A DNA stretch of 64,000 bases from Flagellimonas alvinocaridis. Lineage in GTDB: Bacteria; Bacteroidota; Bacteroidia; Flavobacteriales; Flavobacteriaceae. The notes beneath the pieces were generated by a model. That model did not search any database, was not told the DNA's origin, and saw only the letters and a list, made by a program, of their open reading frames with translations. Position 1 is the first letter of the stretch; each line of letters begins with the position of its first letter. The stretch lies in NCBI RefSeq assembly GCF_004916895.1, contig NZ_SNTZ01000003.1, forward strand, positions 248,001 to 312,000, given 5' to 3'. The position numbers and the translations under genes are program-made. This document shows positions 52,283 through 60,573 of the stretch, in pieces.

Positions 52283-53795
52283 ATTCCCATGGATTTGTTA
52301 GCTCTATATCCACGTTCAAAGGTTTGTCCAAATACATGTTGTCCCTTAATGGAGTCTGTAGCCTTGAACTGGCAAAGGATTTTGCTGCCATTTGAACAGA
52401 AAAGCTTCTTTTGGCACCAGCACCTGTAATTTCATCAATGGCACGGGCCAATAGCGGCTCGTTGGGGTCTCCCAGAACGCCCAGATTGGTCAGGTCCTCA
52501 TTTAGGGTTATGTCTGGTGTTAATCCATTTGTATAGTCAAAGAAACCATCGGCATTTTCATTTCTTCCTACCAAGGGCTGTATGCCCCAACTATTTTGTG
52601 GGTTGATGTTGCCTTCACGGTCCTCATCATAAATAAAGGAATTTTCAGGGTCGTCCACCAAGGTAATGGAGAACTCATTTTTACCCCTAGTAGTCCCCCC
52701 AATGTGAATCACTTCCACATAGGGGGCCAAACCATTCATCACCAATTCACTTGCAGAAGCCGAGTCATTGGTGGCTAAAATGAACACCCTATCTAAATTA
52801 AGTGTGTTTATGGCACTGGCGCCTGTGGTATTCGCAAAGTAGTCTTCCAATTGGGAGGCACTCAATTGGTCTTGTATTTTATCATTCCAGCGTTGCCTAA
52901 TGTAAAGCTCATTGGTATTGGTGCCATAGACCATACTGGCCAAAAGGCGGGAGGTGTTTACGGAACCTCCAGGATTGTAGCGCATATCAAGGACAAGTTC
53001 TGTGGCTCCAGCGTCTACAAATTGGCCAAATGCGGCATTAAGTTGTTCGTTAAAATTGCCTAAAAATCGATTGTACATGAGATACGCAATTTTCGTCCCA
53101 TTGATGTCCAAAGTTTTAGCTACCAAAATAGGGTTTTCCACTTGGTTGGAAATTTTGGTAAGAGTCACTTCCGTATCGTTGTCCACAATTTGATTGTCCA
53201 CGATATCTGCCATTCCAAGTGTATAGGTGTCGTTGTTTCCAAAAAGCAAACTGACATAATTGTCTCCGGTCAATTGTTGTCCGTTCACACGGGTAAAAAT
53301 ATCGCCCCTTTGTATGTCTTTGGTTGAAGCATCAGAATCCGGCACAATGTAAAGTACGTAACCAAAAACATTGGTTCCGTCTTGGAAATAGTTAAGATTG
53401 AACTCTAAGCCATTACTCTTGGATACTCCTGAAAGATTGCTGACCAGTTCGGTATAGTCATCATTTAAAAAGCTAAAACGATCTATGGAGTTTTGGTTTC
53501 CGAAAAGTGCCGCATGTTTGTTGCAAATTTGATAGTAGAAGAGTTCAGGGTTGGCTGTTGCTTCCAAAAACGAAGTATACTCATCATTGGATGAGAACCT
53601 GTCATCAGCAAGGTTGGGGACGTCTTCTTGCCAAAAATACCAGAGGTTCATGGCTTGCCACATAAAGTTTTGGGCAATGGCAGTAGATCCTGGGTTCATG
53701 GTGGGAGTTTCCCCATTCTTGATTTGATTGTCATCATTATTACAACCAACAAAGAAGATTGTAAGCCCCAATAATAGAAGAGCATATTTTTTCAT
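52281..53795 (-). CDS. S41-family C-terminal processing peptidase lipoprotein
   Basis: A 504-residue lipoprotein (LTIFFVGC, Cys18). After an N-terminal helical part, a PDZ-like domain (about 140-190) has FGYVLYIVPDSDASTKDIQRGDIFTRVNGQQL. The S41 core has LDMRYNPGGSVNTSRLLASM and the catalytic Ser in ATNDSASASELVMNGL (about residue 350), with the base Lys in GTTRGKNEFSI. The enzyme cleaves near protein C-termini, in the periplasm or outside. It resembles the S41 lipoproteins of Bacteroidetes more than CtpA. The two-way terminator follows its stop. Confidence 0.87.
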   Translation of the reverse strand: MKKYALLLLGLTIFFVGCNNDDNQIKNGETPTMNPGSTAIAQNFMWQAMNLWYFWQEDVPNLADDRFSSNDEYTSFLEATANPELFYYQICNKHAALFGNQNSIDRFSFLNDDYTELVSNLSGVSKSNGLEFNLNYFQDGTNVFGYVLYIVPDSDASTKDIQRGDIFTRVNGQQLTGDNYVSLLFGNNDTYTLGMADIVDNQIVDNDTEVTLTKISNQVENPILVAKTLDINGTKIAYLMYNRFLGNFNEQLNAAFGQFVDAGATELVLDMRYNPGGSVNTSRLLASMVYGTNTNELYIRQRWNDKIQDQLSASQLEDYFANTTGASAINTLNLDRVFILATNDSASASELVMNGLAPYVEVIHIGGTTRGKNEFSITLVDDPENSFIYDEDREGNINPQNSWGIQPLVGRNENADGFFDYTNGLTPDITLNEDLTNLGVLGDPNEPLLARAIDEITGAGAKRSFSVQMAAKSFASSRLQTPLRDNMYLDKPLNVDIELTNPWE

Positions 53796-54004
53796 AGCAG
53801 AGTTTTTATTGGATTCATCAATATTTGTTCCAAATTAGAGATGAGGTTGGTAAGTAAGGCGATAACTTTTATAAATTCTTACAAATTTGCGATACAAAAT
53901 AGGTACATAAAATCAGAATACAAATTTTTTGTAACAAATTTCGATATGTGTCGTCGTGATTATGTAGACCGAGAAATAAGGTCTAAAACAACTAAGACAA
54001 ACCA

Positions 54005-54514
54005 ATGAAACAATCAGAGTTTTTAAATGTGGTGATGCCCTTTAAGGACAAGCTATACCGACTGGCAAAACGCTTGTTGGTCTCCAGGGAGGAAGCAGAG
54101 GACGCCACACAGGAAATCCTGATGAAATTATGGTCTAAGAATGAATCCATGGGAGAATACAAAAATGTGGAAGCTTTTGCCATGACCATGACCAAGAACT
54201 TTTGTTTGGACCGTTTAAAGTCCAGACAAGCGGGTAACCTAAAATTGGTACATAGTAATTATAGTGATGAAAACACTTCGTTGCAACGCCAATTGGAAGC
54301 CGAGGACAGTGTGCAATGGATGGAACGCATTATGCAAGAACTGCCCGAACAACAAAAAATGATCTTACAATTACGAGATGTGGAGCAGTATGATTTTGAT
54401 GAAATATGTGAGCTCATGGAAATGAAGCCCACCGCAGTACGGGTGGCGCTCTCAAGAGCTAGAAAAACAGTACGCGAAGAATTAATAAAAAAACACAGCT
54501 ATGGCATTGGATAA
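54005..54514 (+). CDS. ECF sigma factor, leader of the DUF4252 operon
   Basis: A 169-residue sigma-70 family ECF factor. Region 2 (about 12-85) has DKLYRLAKRLLVSREEAEDATQEILMKLW and VEAFAMTMTKNFCLDRLKS; region 4 (about 112-160) has LPEQQKMILQLRDVEQYDFDEICELMEMKPTAVRVALSRARKTVREEL with the helix-turn-helix. It overlaps the next gene by 14 bp. Bacteroidetes ECF factors of this kind are released from a membrane anti-sigma by envelope signals. The target genes are not known, but the following genes in the operon are likely self-controlled. Confidence 0.87.
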   Translation: MKQSEFLNVVMPFKDKLYRLAKRLLVSREEAEDATQEILMKLWSKNESMGEYKNVEAFAMTMTKNFCLDRLKSRQAGNLKLVHSNYSDENTSLQRQLEAEDSVQWMERIMQELPEQQKMILQLRDVEQYDFDEICELMEMKPTAVRVALSRARKTVREELIKKHSYGIG

Positions 54515-54920
54515 TATAGAAAAGTTATTGGAAAAGTACTTTGAGGCCAGCACAACGGTGGCCGAGGAGGAACAGCTACGGGAGTATTTTGCACAGGAAA
54601 GCGTACCCGCGCATTTGGAGCAGTACAGACCTATGTTCAACTACTTTTCCAACGCCAAGGAAGAACGCTTTACCAAGCAGGTTCCATTAAAAACCAGAAG
54701 TAATCTATACAAATGGGTTTCCGTTGCGGCGGTCGCAGTTTTAACCTTTGGCATTTATTTTGGTAACGAATACCAAGAAAAGAAGAAAGCAGAGTTCGCT
54801 TACCAAGAAACCAAAAAGGCTTTTGAACTCTTGGCTGAGAATTTTGGCCGAGGAACGGAGAAAGTGGCTTACCTCAAAGAGTTCGAAGAAGCAAAACAAA
54901 AAATTTACAACAACAATTAA
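54501..54920 (+). CDS. Membrane anti-sigma-like protein of the DUF4252 operon
   Basis: A 139-residue protein with one predicted membrane helix (about 73-90, LYKWVSVAAVAVLTFGIYFG). The cytoplasmic part (1-70) has the segment NIEKLLEKYFEASTTVAEEEQLREYF, like the N-terminal sigma-binding regions seen in other flavobacterial anti-sigma proteins at this position. The periplasmic part is a short charged helix (about 92-139). The overlap with the sigma gene supports coupled synthesis. No zinc motif is present. Confidence 0.72.
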   Translation: MALDNIEKLLEKYFEASTTVAEEEQLREYFAQESVPAHLEQYRPMFNYFSNAKEERFTKQVPLKTRSNLYKWVSVAAVAVLTFGIYFGNEYQEKKKAEFAYQETKKAFELLAENFGRGTEKVAYLKEFEEAKQKIYNNN

Positions 54921-54931
54921 AAACGAAAAAC

Positions 54932-55471
54932 ATGAAACGGAATATTTTAATCTTTTTGATCGCGGTTTTGCCAACAATGGGATTCTCACAATCCTTGTTC
55001 GACAAGTACGAAGACCTGGATGAAGTCACCTCAGTAGTGGTGAACAAGAGTATGTTCAATTTATTGGCCAAAATAGATGTGGAAATCGATGACCCCGAAG
55101 CCCGGGACTTTATGGACATTGCCAGTAGTTTAAAAAGCCTTAAGGTCTTTACCACTGACAACCAAAAAATAGGTGATGACATGAGATCTTCCGTGAGCAG
55201 TTACCTAAAATCCTCGAAGATGGAAGAGCTTATGCGCGTGAAGGACAAAGATGCCAATGTAAAGTTCTACATTAAGCAAGGAAGGGATGACGACCATGTG
55301 AGCGAATTACTGATGTTGGTCACCGATTTGAGCAACGTAGAGGCTGATGGAAGAAAAATCGAGACTGTGCTACTTTCATTGACAGGCGACATCGATTTGA
55401 ACAAGATCAACTCCCTGACCAAAAAAATGAACCTTCCCGAAGAGTTGAACAAAGCGGGCAAGCAGAAATAA
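54932..55471 (+). CDS. DUF4252 secreted protein, first copy
   Basis: A 179-residue protein with a signal peptide (cut likely after GFSQ). The DUF4252 fold shows the core VVVNKSMFNLLAKIDVEIDDPEARDFMDIASSLKSLKVFTT and a later ELLMLVTDLSNVEADGRKIETVLLSLTGDIDLNKINSLTK. It is not a lipoprotein, unlike the next copy. The first part, in which DExxxF-like and LDxV segments occur, matches proteins called DUF4252 in flavobacteria. The function is unknown. It starts 11 bp after the anti-sigma gene and is separated from the second copy by a long inverted repeat. Confidence 0.75.
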   Translation: MKRNILIFLIAVLPTMGFSQSLFDKYEDLDEVTSVVVNKSMFNLLAKIDVEIDDPEARDFMDIASSLKSLKVFTTDNQKIGDDMRSSVSSYLKSSKMEELMRVKDKDANVKFYIKQGRDDDHVSELLMLVTDLSNVEADGRKIETVLLSLTGDIDLNKINSLTKKMNLPEELNKAGKQK

Positions 55472-55482
55472 TAGATAAATTG

Positions 55483-55542
55483 GTTGACAATGACTGGCAA
55501 GATGTAACAAAATTAGGATTTCACCAACCAATCATTGTCAAC
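55483..55542. repeat. Large inverted repeat between the two DUF4252 genes
   Basis: The 15-base arms GTTGACAATGACTGG (55483-55497) and CCAATCATTGTCAAC (55528-55542) pair with one mismatch, and G-U pairs extend them outward by several bases. The 30-nt loop is A/T-rich. It lies in the 109-bp gap inside the operon and has no T-run after it. Confidence 0.8.
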
Positions 55543-55580
55543 TGATTATTGAATTAAGCAATCAATCAAAAAAAGTACAG

Positions 55581-56120
55581 ATGAAAAATATAGTAAAAGG
55601 AATTTTGGCAATGGCAGTGATTCTGTTGGCTTCTTGCTCTTCGAGACAGAGCTTGCAGGAATACTACGTGGACAATTCGGAGAACCCTAATTTTATCACA
55701 GTGGATGTCCCAGCAAGTATTCTGAAAATGGATGCCGTAGACCTTACTCCAACCCAGAAAGAAGCTGTGGAATCCTTACGAAAGTTCAATCTATTGGCAT
55801 TTAAGAAGAATTCAGACAACGCCGCAGAATTTGAGGTGGAAAAAAACAAGGTGCGCGAGATCTTAAAAGGGGAAAAGTTCGTGGAACTCATGAAAATCAA
55901 CTCCAAGTACGGAAAGGGTGTAGTGAAATATTTGGGTGACGAAGATGCCATAGATGAGGTCATTATCTACGGCGATAGTGATGACAAAGGCTTTGCCTTG
56001 GTTAGGGTTTTGGGCAAGGACATGAACCCAGCACATATTATACAACTCATGCAGGCCATCCAAAAATCGGAATATAAGGGTGAGGGACTGGGCGAGATCG
56101 GAGAATTTTTAAAGGGCTAG
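55581..56120 (+). CDS. DUF4252 lipoprotein, second copy
   Basis: A 179-residue lipoprotein with the signal ILLASC (Cys19). The body is a diverged DUF4252 domain: FITVDVPASILKMDAVDLTPTQKEAVESLRKFNLLAFKKNSD, then DEVIIYGDSDDKGFALVRVLGKDMNPAHIIQLMQAI. Compared with the first copy it shares the overall length and order of strands and helices, but little direct identity, so the duplication is old. It is last in the sigma operon, followed by a terminator. The role is unknown, though the gene order implies that both proteins are made when the sigma factor is active. Confidence 0.72.
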   Translation: MKNIVKGILAMAVILLASCSSRQSLQEYYVDNSENPNFITVDVPASILKMDAVDLTPTQKEAVESLRKFNLLAFKKNSDNAAEFEVEKNKVREILKGEKFVELMKINSKYGKGVVKYLGDEDAIDEVIIYGDSDDKGFALVRVLGKDMNPAHIIQLMQAIQKSEYKGEGLGEIGEFLKG

Positions 56121-56141
56121 ACTGGTTTTTAAAAGGATATG

Positions 56142-56173
56142 ATCCCAAATGGTTTTACTGTTTGGGATTTTTT
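56142..56173 (+). terminator. Rho-independent terminator of the sigma-DUF4252 operon
   Basis: The stem ATCCCAAA/TTTGGGAT has an 11-nt loop and is followed by a T-run (TTTTTTATTT). It lies about 20 bp after the second DUF4252 gene. Confidence 0.85.
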
Positions 56174-56271
56174 ATTTGTCATATTTCATATCAGAATTAA
56201 AGATAATTTCCTATATTGTTGTAAGATTTTACTCAACCTCCCGAATTTTTTCTAACTCTTAATCTTTAAAA

Positions 56272-57240
56272 ATGAAAAACTTAACCAAAGTTATGGTGCT
56301 TCTCGCCATGCACACTTTTTTGGCGTGCACCACCGAAATGAAAGAGGATGAGAACCTGCTTTCAGAACAAGACCTAGATGATTTATTCAAGGGCTATAAA
56401 GATCTCCAATTAATTAAAGATTACACCATGTCAAAAAAAGAATTGGAATCTTTTCAAAAAGAGGGATTTATTGGAGAATATGTCCGTGTATTCAATTCTA
56501 TCGATATAAAAACCGGGGAAGCCTCAAAAGTCTATGAGATTGGAAAGGATGTGTACATAAACGAGGAAGACATGTTTGGGCATTCAAAAAAAGACAAGAC
56601 AAGCACTAAATCAAGTGTCAATGGTACAAATGATTTGTTTTCGCAGTATCGAACAACTAATCTGGTAACTGTTAATAATGGGGTAAGAACTATAGAGATT
56701 AAAGCTATTAATTTCTTTTATTTCCAGAATATGAATAATGTGGCTGAAGGACTAATTCAAGCAGTCAATAATTACAATAGCTTAAATTTGACGGTACGTT
56801 TTGAATTAAATTTTTATACTATAACCACTTTGCAAGAGTCTTGGCCACTTTACACTCCTGGCATTAATGTTGTAATTCACAATGGAAGTGGAAGTAGTCT
56901 GCCCGGAGGAAGCGCTGTCTTTCCCAATTCGGGAAGTCCAGGTGGTCAGGTAAGAATAAACTCAGGCACAAATAATGAGTCAATAAACGTAAATGAACAT
57001 GTTATAACTCATGAAATTGGACATTGTTTGGGTATGAGGCATACCGACTTTTTTAACAGGTCAATATCTTGTATTTCTGGTGGTAATGAAGGAAATGCAG
57101 GTGTTGGTGCAATTCATATACCAGGAACCCCGGCACAGGTGAATGTAGATATGGATTCCGTGTTTTTATCGTGCTTTAATTTGTTTACTGATGGAGAATT
57201 CAGTAATGCCGATATCGTAGCATTGCAAGCATTGTATTAA
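56272..57240 (+). CDS. HEIGH-type zinc metalloprotease lipoprotein (M57 family)
   Basis: A 322-residue protein. The signal has lipobox TFLAC (Cys19). Residues about 25-130 form a propeptide-like region rich in charged residues. The metzincin-type zinc motif is complete: His247-Glu248-x2-His251-x2-Gly254-x2-His257 in HEIGHCLGMRHTDFF. Cys252 and Cys264-like residues near SISCISGG may pair. The later AIHIPGTP and the DSVFLSCF segment fit the M57 (dual-action HEIGH) family, whose only well-known member is the myxobacterial protease B. It is probably surface anchored and may need its N-terminal part removed. It is A/T-rich and paired with a small lipoprotein gene 23 bp downstream. Confidence 0.85.
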   Translation: MKNLTKVMVLLAMHTFLACTTEMKEDENLLSEQDLDDLFKGYKDLQLIKDYTMSKKELESFQKEGFIGEYVRVFNSIDIKTGEASKVYEIGKDVYINEEDMFGHSKKDKTSTKSSVNGTNDLFSQYRTTNLVTVNNGVRTIEIKAINFFYFQNMNNVAEGLIQAVNNYNSLNLTVRFELNFYTITTLQESWPLYTPGINVVIHNGSGSSLPGGSAVFPNSGSPGGQVRINSGTNNESINVNEHVITHEIGHCLGMRHTDFFNRSISCISGGNEGNAGVGAIHIPGTPAQVNVDMDSVFLSCFNLFTDGEFSNADIVALQALY

Positions 57241-57263
57241 TCTTTAAAACAAGAAAGAGTGTT

Positions 57264-57608
57264 ATGAGAATATTTTTTTTCATGATATGTGTTTTTTTAG
57301 TTGTGTCTTGTTCTAAAGAAGATAACATCCCTGTTACTGTTGTGGAACTCAACATTGAAGCGAATCAAGAGTTACGGTATTATCTTGGAAATAGACCGAC
57401 TGAAGGAGGTTATAGTATTGCCAAACAGGCTAAATCGTATCGTTTCAGTGAAATTTTGACGGATGAGGAATTAGGAGGACTAACCTATGTCTATCTTCCA
57501 AAGCAAGACTTTAGGGGCACAGATATTGTTGAAATTAACCTAAAAATGTCATCTGGAAATCAAGATTTTAATCAACAATTGATTGTACTTCGTATTACAA
57601 TCGAATGA
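57264..57608 (+). CDS. Small lipoprotein of unknown function paired with the HEIGH protease
   Basis: A 114-residue lipoprotein (VFLVVSC, Cys16). The mature part is a predicted all-beta domain: TVVELNIEANQELRYYLGN, a loop with PTEGGYSIAKQAKSYRFSEI, then TYVYLPKQDFRGTDIVEINLKM and a last strand QQLIVLRITIE. It looks like a single immunoglobulin-like or cadherin-like domain, but no family is recognised. It follows the protease gene by 23 bp, in the same A/T-rich composition, so co-transcription is likely. A role as inhibitor, chaperone or anchor for the protease is possible but is inference from position only. Confidence 0.6.
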   Translation: MRIFFFMICVFLVVSCSKEDNIPVTVVELNIEANQELRYYLGNRPTEGGYSIAKQAKSYRFSEILTDEELGGLTYVYLPKQDFRGTDIVEINLKMSSGNQDFNQQLIVLRITIE

Positions 57609-57752
57609 TTTTAGTGGCTTAGCGAAAAAAATGGAAAAGGGACAACGTTTGTTGCCTTTTTTTGTTTAAATGAGGCAAATTCCGAGCATTTCTGTGACCT
57701 TCTTTTTTATCTTAGTGTCTCATAACAAGAACACTAACAAATCAACAACACC

Positions 57753-58568
57753 ATGGAAAAAGCAGAAGAATGGATGAATTACGGCCTTGATCTGGCCAAG
57801 GAATTTGGACCCAAGCTCATTACGGCAATCCTGATCTACATTGTGGGGATGTGGATTGTAAAAAGGATTATTTCTGGGACCAGAAAGGTCATGTCCAAGA
57901 GCAAGTATGACGAATCCCTACAAAAATTCTTATTGAACCTGTTCTCTTGGACTCTCAAAGTCTTTCTGATCATTGTGGTTATTTCGCGATTGGGCGTGGA
58001 CGTTACCACCTTCGCTGCCGTAATAGCAGCGGCAGGTTTGGCCGTAGGCTTGGCCCTGCAAGGTTCCCTTTCCAATTTTGCGGGTGGGGTACTGCTTATG
58101 ATTTTTAAGCCTTATCGTATAGGTGACCTTATAGAGGCCCAAGGCGTATTGGGTGTAGTAAAGGGCATCGAAATCTTCACCACCAAACTGGTTACCCCAC
58201 AGAACAAACTGGCCATTATTCCAAATGGAGCCATGGCCAATGGAAACATCATCAATTACACCGCTGAAGGCAAAATGCGGGTGGACACCGTGATTGGCGT
58301 GGGCTATGGAGAAGACATCAAAAAGACCAAGGAGGTACTTCTAAAAGTGCTCACTACAAACCCCAAGGTTTTGCAAGACCCGGCCCCATCGGTAAATGTG
58401 ATGGAACTGGCCGATAGCTCCGTAAACTTTGCCGTACGGCCTTTCTGTAAACCCGAGGACTATTGGGATGTGTACTTTGCCACCTATGAAAATTGCAAAT
58501 TGGCCTTGGATGCCGCCGGAATTGAGATTCCGTATCCGCACCAAGTGGAAATCCACAAGGAGGGATAG
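57753..58568 (+). CDS. Small-conductance mechanosensitive channel (MscS family)
   Basis: A 271-residue channel close to the E. coli MscS size (286). Three membrane helices are seen: about 20-38, 65-84 and 92-110; the pore-lining third helix is AAVIAAAGLAVGLALQGSLSNFAGGVLLMI, with the Ala/Gly packing pattern and the LQGSLSNF-like gate end. The beta domain follows with FKPYRIGDLIEAQGVLGVVKGIEIFTT and IIPNGAMANGNIINYT. The heptamer opens when membrane tension rises and releases solutes. It is a single gene; a weak hairpin at the purB end follows. Confidence 0.92.
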   Translation: MEKAEEWMNYGLDLAKEFGPKLITAILIYIVGMWIVKRIISGTRKVMSKSKYDESLQKFLLNLFSWTLKVFLIIVVISRLGVDVTTFAAVIAAAGLAVGLALQGSLSNFAGGVLLMIFKPYRIGDLIEAQGVLGVVKGIEIFTTKLVTPQNKLAIIPNGAMANGNIINYTAEGKMRVDTVIGVGYGEDIKKTKEVLLKVLTTNPKVLQDPAPSVNVMELADSSVNFAVRPFCKPEDYWDVYFATYENCKLALDAAGIEIPYPHQVEIHKEG

Positions 58569-58601
58569 TTAAATTATCAAATGAAATAAATTTGAGTTTA
58601 A

Positions 58602-59945
58602 TTAAACCCCAGTATAATTCGCTGGGGTTATTTGTTTCAATTCCGTTTTAATAGCATCCGAAACCTCCAAAGTTTCAATAAAATCCGCAATGGACTTCTG
58701 GTTGATTTTCTCATTGGTTCGGGTCAAGCCCTTAAGGGCTTCATACGGATTGGGATAGCCTTCGCGGCGTAAAATGGTCTGGATGGCCTCTGCGACCACG
58801 GCCCAGTTATCCTCCAAATCCTGCTCAAATTTTTGCTGGTTCAACACGAGTTTGTTCAACCCCTTTAAAGTGGATTGAAACCCGACCAAGGTATGTGCAA
58901 AGGGCACCCCTACGTTTCGCAATACGGTACTATCTGTTAAATCGCGCTGCAATCGGGAAATGGGGAGTTTGGCCGATAAATGCTCGAAAATGGCATTGGC
59001 CAGACCCAAGTTTCCTTCGGAATTCTCAAAATCTATGGGATTTACTTTGTGCGGCATGGCCGATGAGCCCACTTCGCCCTTTTTTATTTTCTGTTTGAAA
59101 TAATCCATGGAAATGTAGGTCCAAATGTCCCGATTGAGGTCAATCAAAATGGTGTTAATGCGTTTAAGGCAATCGAACAAAGCGGCCATATGGTCGTAAT
59201 GCTCAATTTGGGTTGTGGGGAAAGAGTGGTATAGGCCCAATTTTTCCTGCACGAACTTTTGGCCGAAGGCTTTCCAATCTATGCTGGGATAGGCCACTTT
59301 ATGGGCGTTATAGTTTCCTGTGGCCCCACCAAATTTGGCGGCACTGGGGATGTCGTTCAATAAATTGAATTGCTCTTTCAAACGCTCTACAAAAACATCG
59401 ATTTCCTTGCCCAAACGGGTAGGGGATGCCGGTTGACCGTGGGTACGTGCCAACATAGGGATGTTCTCCCATTCCTTGGCCAATTCCTTTAATTTTTCAA
59501 AGACTTCAAAGTAGGAAGGAACATAACTGTCGTTCATTGCTTCCTTAATGGAAAGCGGAATGGCCGTATTGTTGATATCCTGGGAAGTCAACCCAAAATG
59601 GATGAACTCTTTATGGTTCTGTAGTCCCAAGGCATCAAAACGTTGTTTGATGAAATACTCCACGGCTTTTACATCGTGATTGGTGGTTTTTTCAATCTCT
59701 TTGATGGACTGGGCATCTTCCGCAGAAAATGCTTTGTAAATTAAACGTAGCTCCTCAAATTTAGTCGCATCAAAATCCGCCAATTGAGGCAACGGTATTT
59801 CGCAAAGGGCAATAAAATACTCAATTTCTACCTGTACACGGTATTTGATGAGCGCTTCCTCGGAAAAGTAATTTTGAAGAGATTCGGTTTTGTTTCTATA
59901 TCTACCGTCTATCGGCGAAATGGCGTTGAGCTGCGTTAAGGACAT
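58602..59945 (-). CDS. purB: Adenylosuccinate lyase
   Basis: A 447-residue enzyme of purine synthesis that splits SAICAR and adenylosuccinate, releasing fumarate. The N-terminus MSLTQLNAISPIDGRYRNKT is typical of the E. coli type. Family motifs are THGQPASPTRLGKE (about residue 167), KIKKGEVGSSAMPHKVNPIDFENSEGNLG (about 288) with the catalytic Ser, and PFAHTLVGFQSTLKGL. The ATG at 59945 is used; a GTG two codons earlier gives no extra conserved residues. A TATCTTTG promoter element lies 25 nt upstream. It is 49 bp downstream of the helical partner gene. Confidence 0.96.
   Translation of the reverse strand: MSLTQLNAISPIDGRYRNKTESLQNYFSEEALIKYRVQVEIEYFIALCEIPLPQLADFDATKFEELRLIYKAFSAEDAQSIKEIEKTTNHDVKAVEYFIKQRFDALGLQNHKEFIHFGLTSQDINNTAIPLSIKEAMNDSYVPSYFEVFEKLKELAKEWENIPMLARTHGQPASPTRLGKEIDVFVERLKEQFNLLNDIPSAAKFGGATGNYNAHKVAYPSIDWKAFGQKFVQEKLGLYHSFPTTQIEHYDHMAALFDCLKRINTILIDLNRDIWTYISMDYFKQKIKKGEVGSSAMPHKVNPIDFENSEGNLGLANAIFEHLSAKLPISRLQRDLTDSTVLRNVGVPFAHTLVGFQSTLKGLNKLVLNQQKFEQDLEDNWAVVAEAIQTILRREGYPNPYEALKGLTRTNEKINQKSIADFIETLEVSDAIKTELKQITPANYTGV
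58605..58629 (-). terminator. Hairpin overlapping the last codons of purB
   Basis: The stem AACCCCAG/CTGGGGTT has a 9-nt loop and lies within the last eight codons and stop region of purB. On the minus strand only a weak T/A-rich tract follows (AATTAAACTC), so it may be a weak terminator. Confidence 0.4.
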
Positions 59946-59970
59946 TTTCACGTACTGTTTTTGAAAGTGG

Positions 59971-59978
59971 CAAAGATA
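59971..59978 (-). promoter_or_regulatory. Promoter -7 element of purB
   Basis: TATCTTTG on the minus strand matches TAnnTTTG, 25 nt before the purB ATG. No TTG partner is clear at 19 nt. Confidence 0.45.
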
Positions 59979-59994
59979 CTCAAACTCCTAGAGT

Positions 59995-60567
59995 TTATCG
60001 GCCTAATTTGGCCAGCTTGTCCAGTGTTTTTTTGGCACGGTTCTGATATCCTACCGTACCTGTGGCATAAGAATCCTCCAAAATCACGCGTAGTTCAGGG
60101 TGTACCCAATCAAATTTTTGCCCCAGATAATATAGACTGGTCATGGAAAATACCTTTGGGGCCATGTTCATGGGGCTGATGAGCCAATCGAAACAGGCTG
60201 TCAGCATTTTTTCAAGATGTTCATCGGCAATATTTTTGATGAAAACAGGATTTTTCTTTTTGAAATAGGCCTCTGCAACCATTTCACAAACATGCGCCAT
60301 GAGACGGATACAGGACTCACACTTGAGTTGGGAGAGACTATTTGTAAAAAGGGTCATCATGGGCAGCAGGTACACTAATTTTTTCCGCATGAGATGATCA
60401 AAGGTCCAACTGGCATTAAATGTCCCTTCTTTATCTTCTCTCAAAACCTCGAGAAAAAGTGCCTCTGTCAGTGAAGGCTGGCGTATCAATTGTTCCACAA
60501 GCTGGTCTACTTTGGGCTTGGAAAGTCTGCCTGAATTCAATTTGGTATGGAGTTGATGTTGGGTCAT
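59995..60567 (-). CDS. Helical-repeat (HEAT/ARM-like) protein upstream of purB
   Basis: A 190-residue, all-helical protein with no signal. Helix pairs such as QLVEQLIRQPSLTEALFLEVLR, MRKKLVYLLPMMTLFTNSL and MLTACFDWLISPMNMAPKVFSMTSLYYLGQKFDWVHPELRVILED look like irregular HEAT or ARM repeats. I recall that flavobacterial proteins of this type are sometimes mislabelled adenylosuccinate lyase, from their place beside purB; no lyase motif is present. It lies 6 bp after the sirtuin gene and 49 bp before purB on the same strand. A protein-contact role is likely; nothing more is known. Confidence 0.65.
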   Translation of the reverse strand: MTQHQLHTKLNSGRLSKPKVDQLVEQLIRQPSLTEALFLEVLREDKEGTFNASWTFDHLMRKKLVYLLPMMTLFTNSLSQLKCESCIRLMAHVCEMVAEAYFKKKNPVFIKNIADEHLEKMLTACFDWLISPMNMAPKVFSMTSLYYLGQKFDWVHPELRVILEDSYATGTVGYQNRAKKTLDKLAKLGR

Positions 60568-60573
60568 GCGGGA

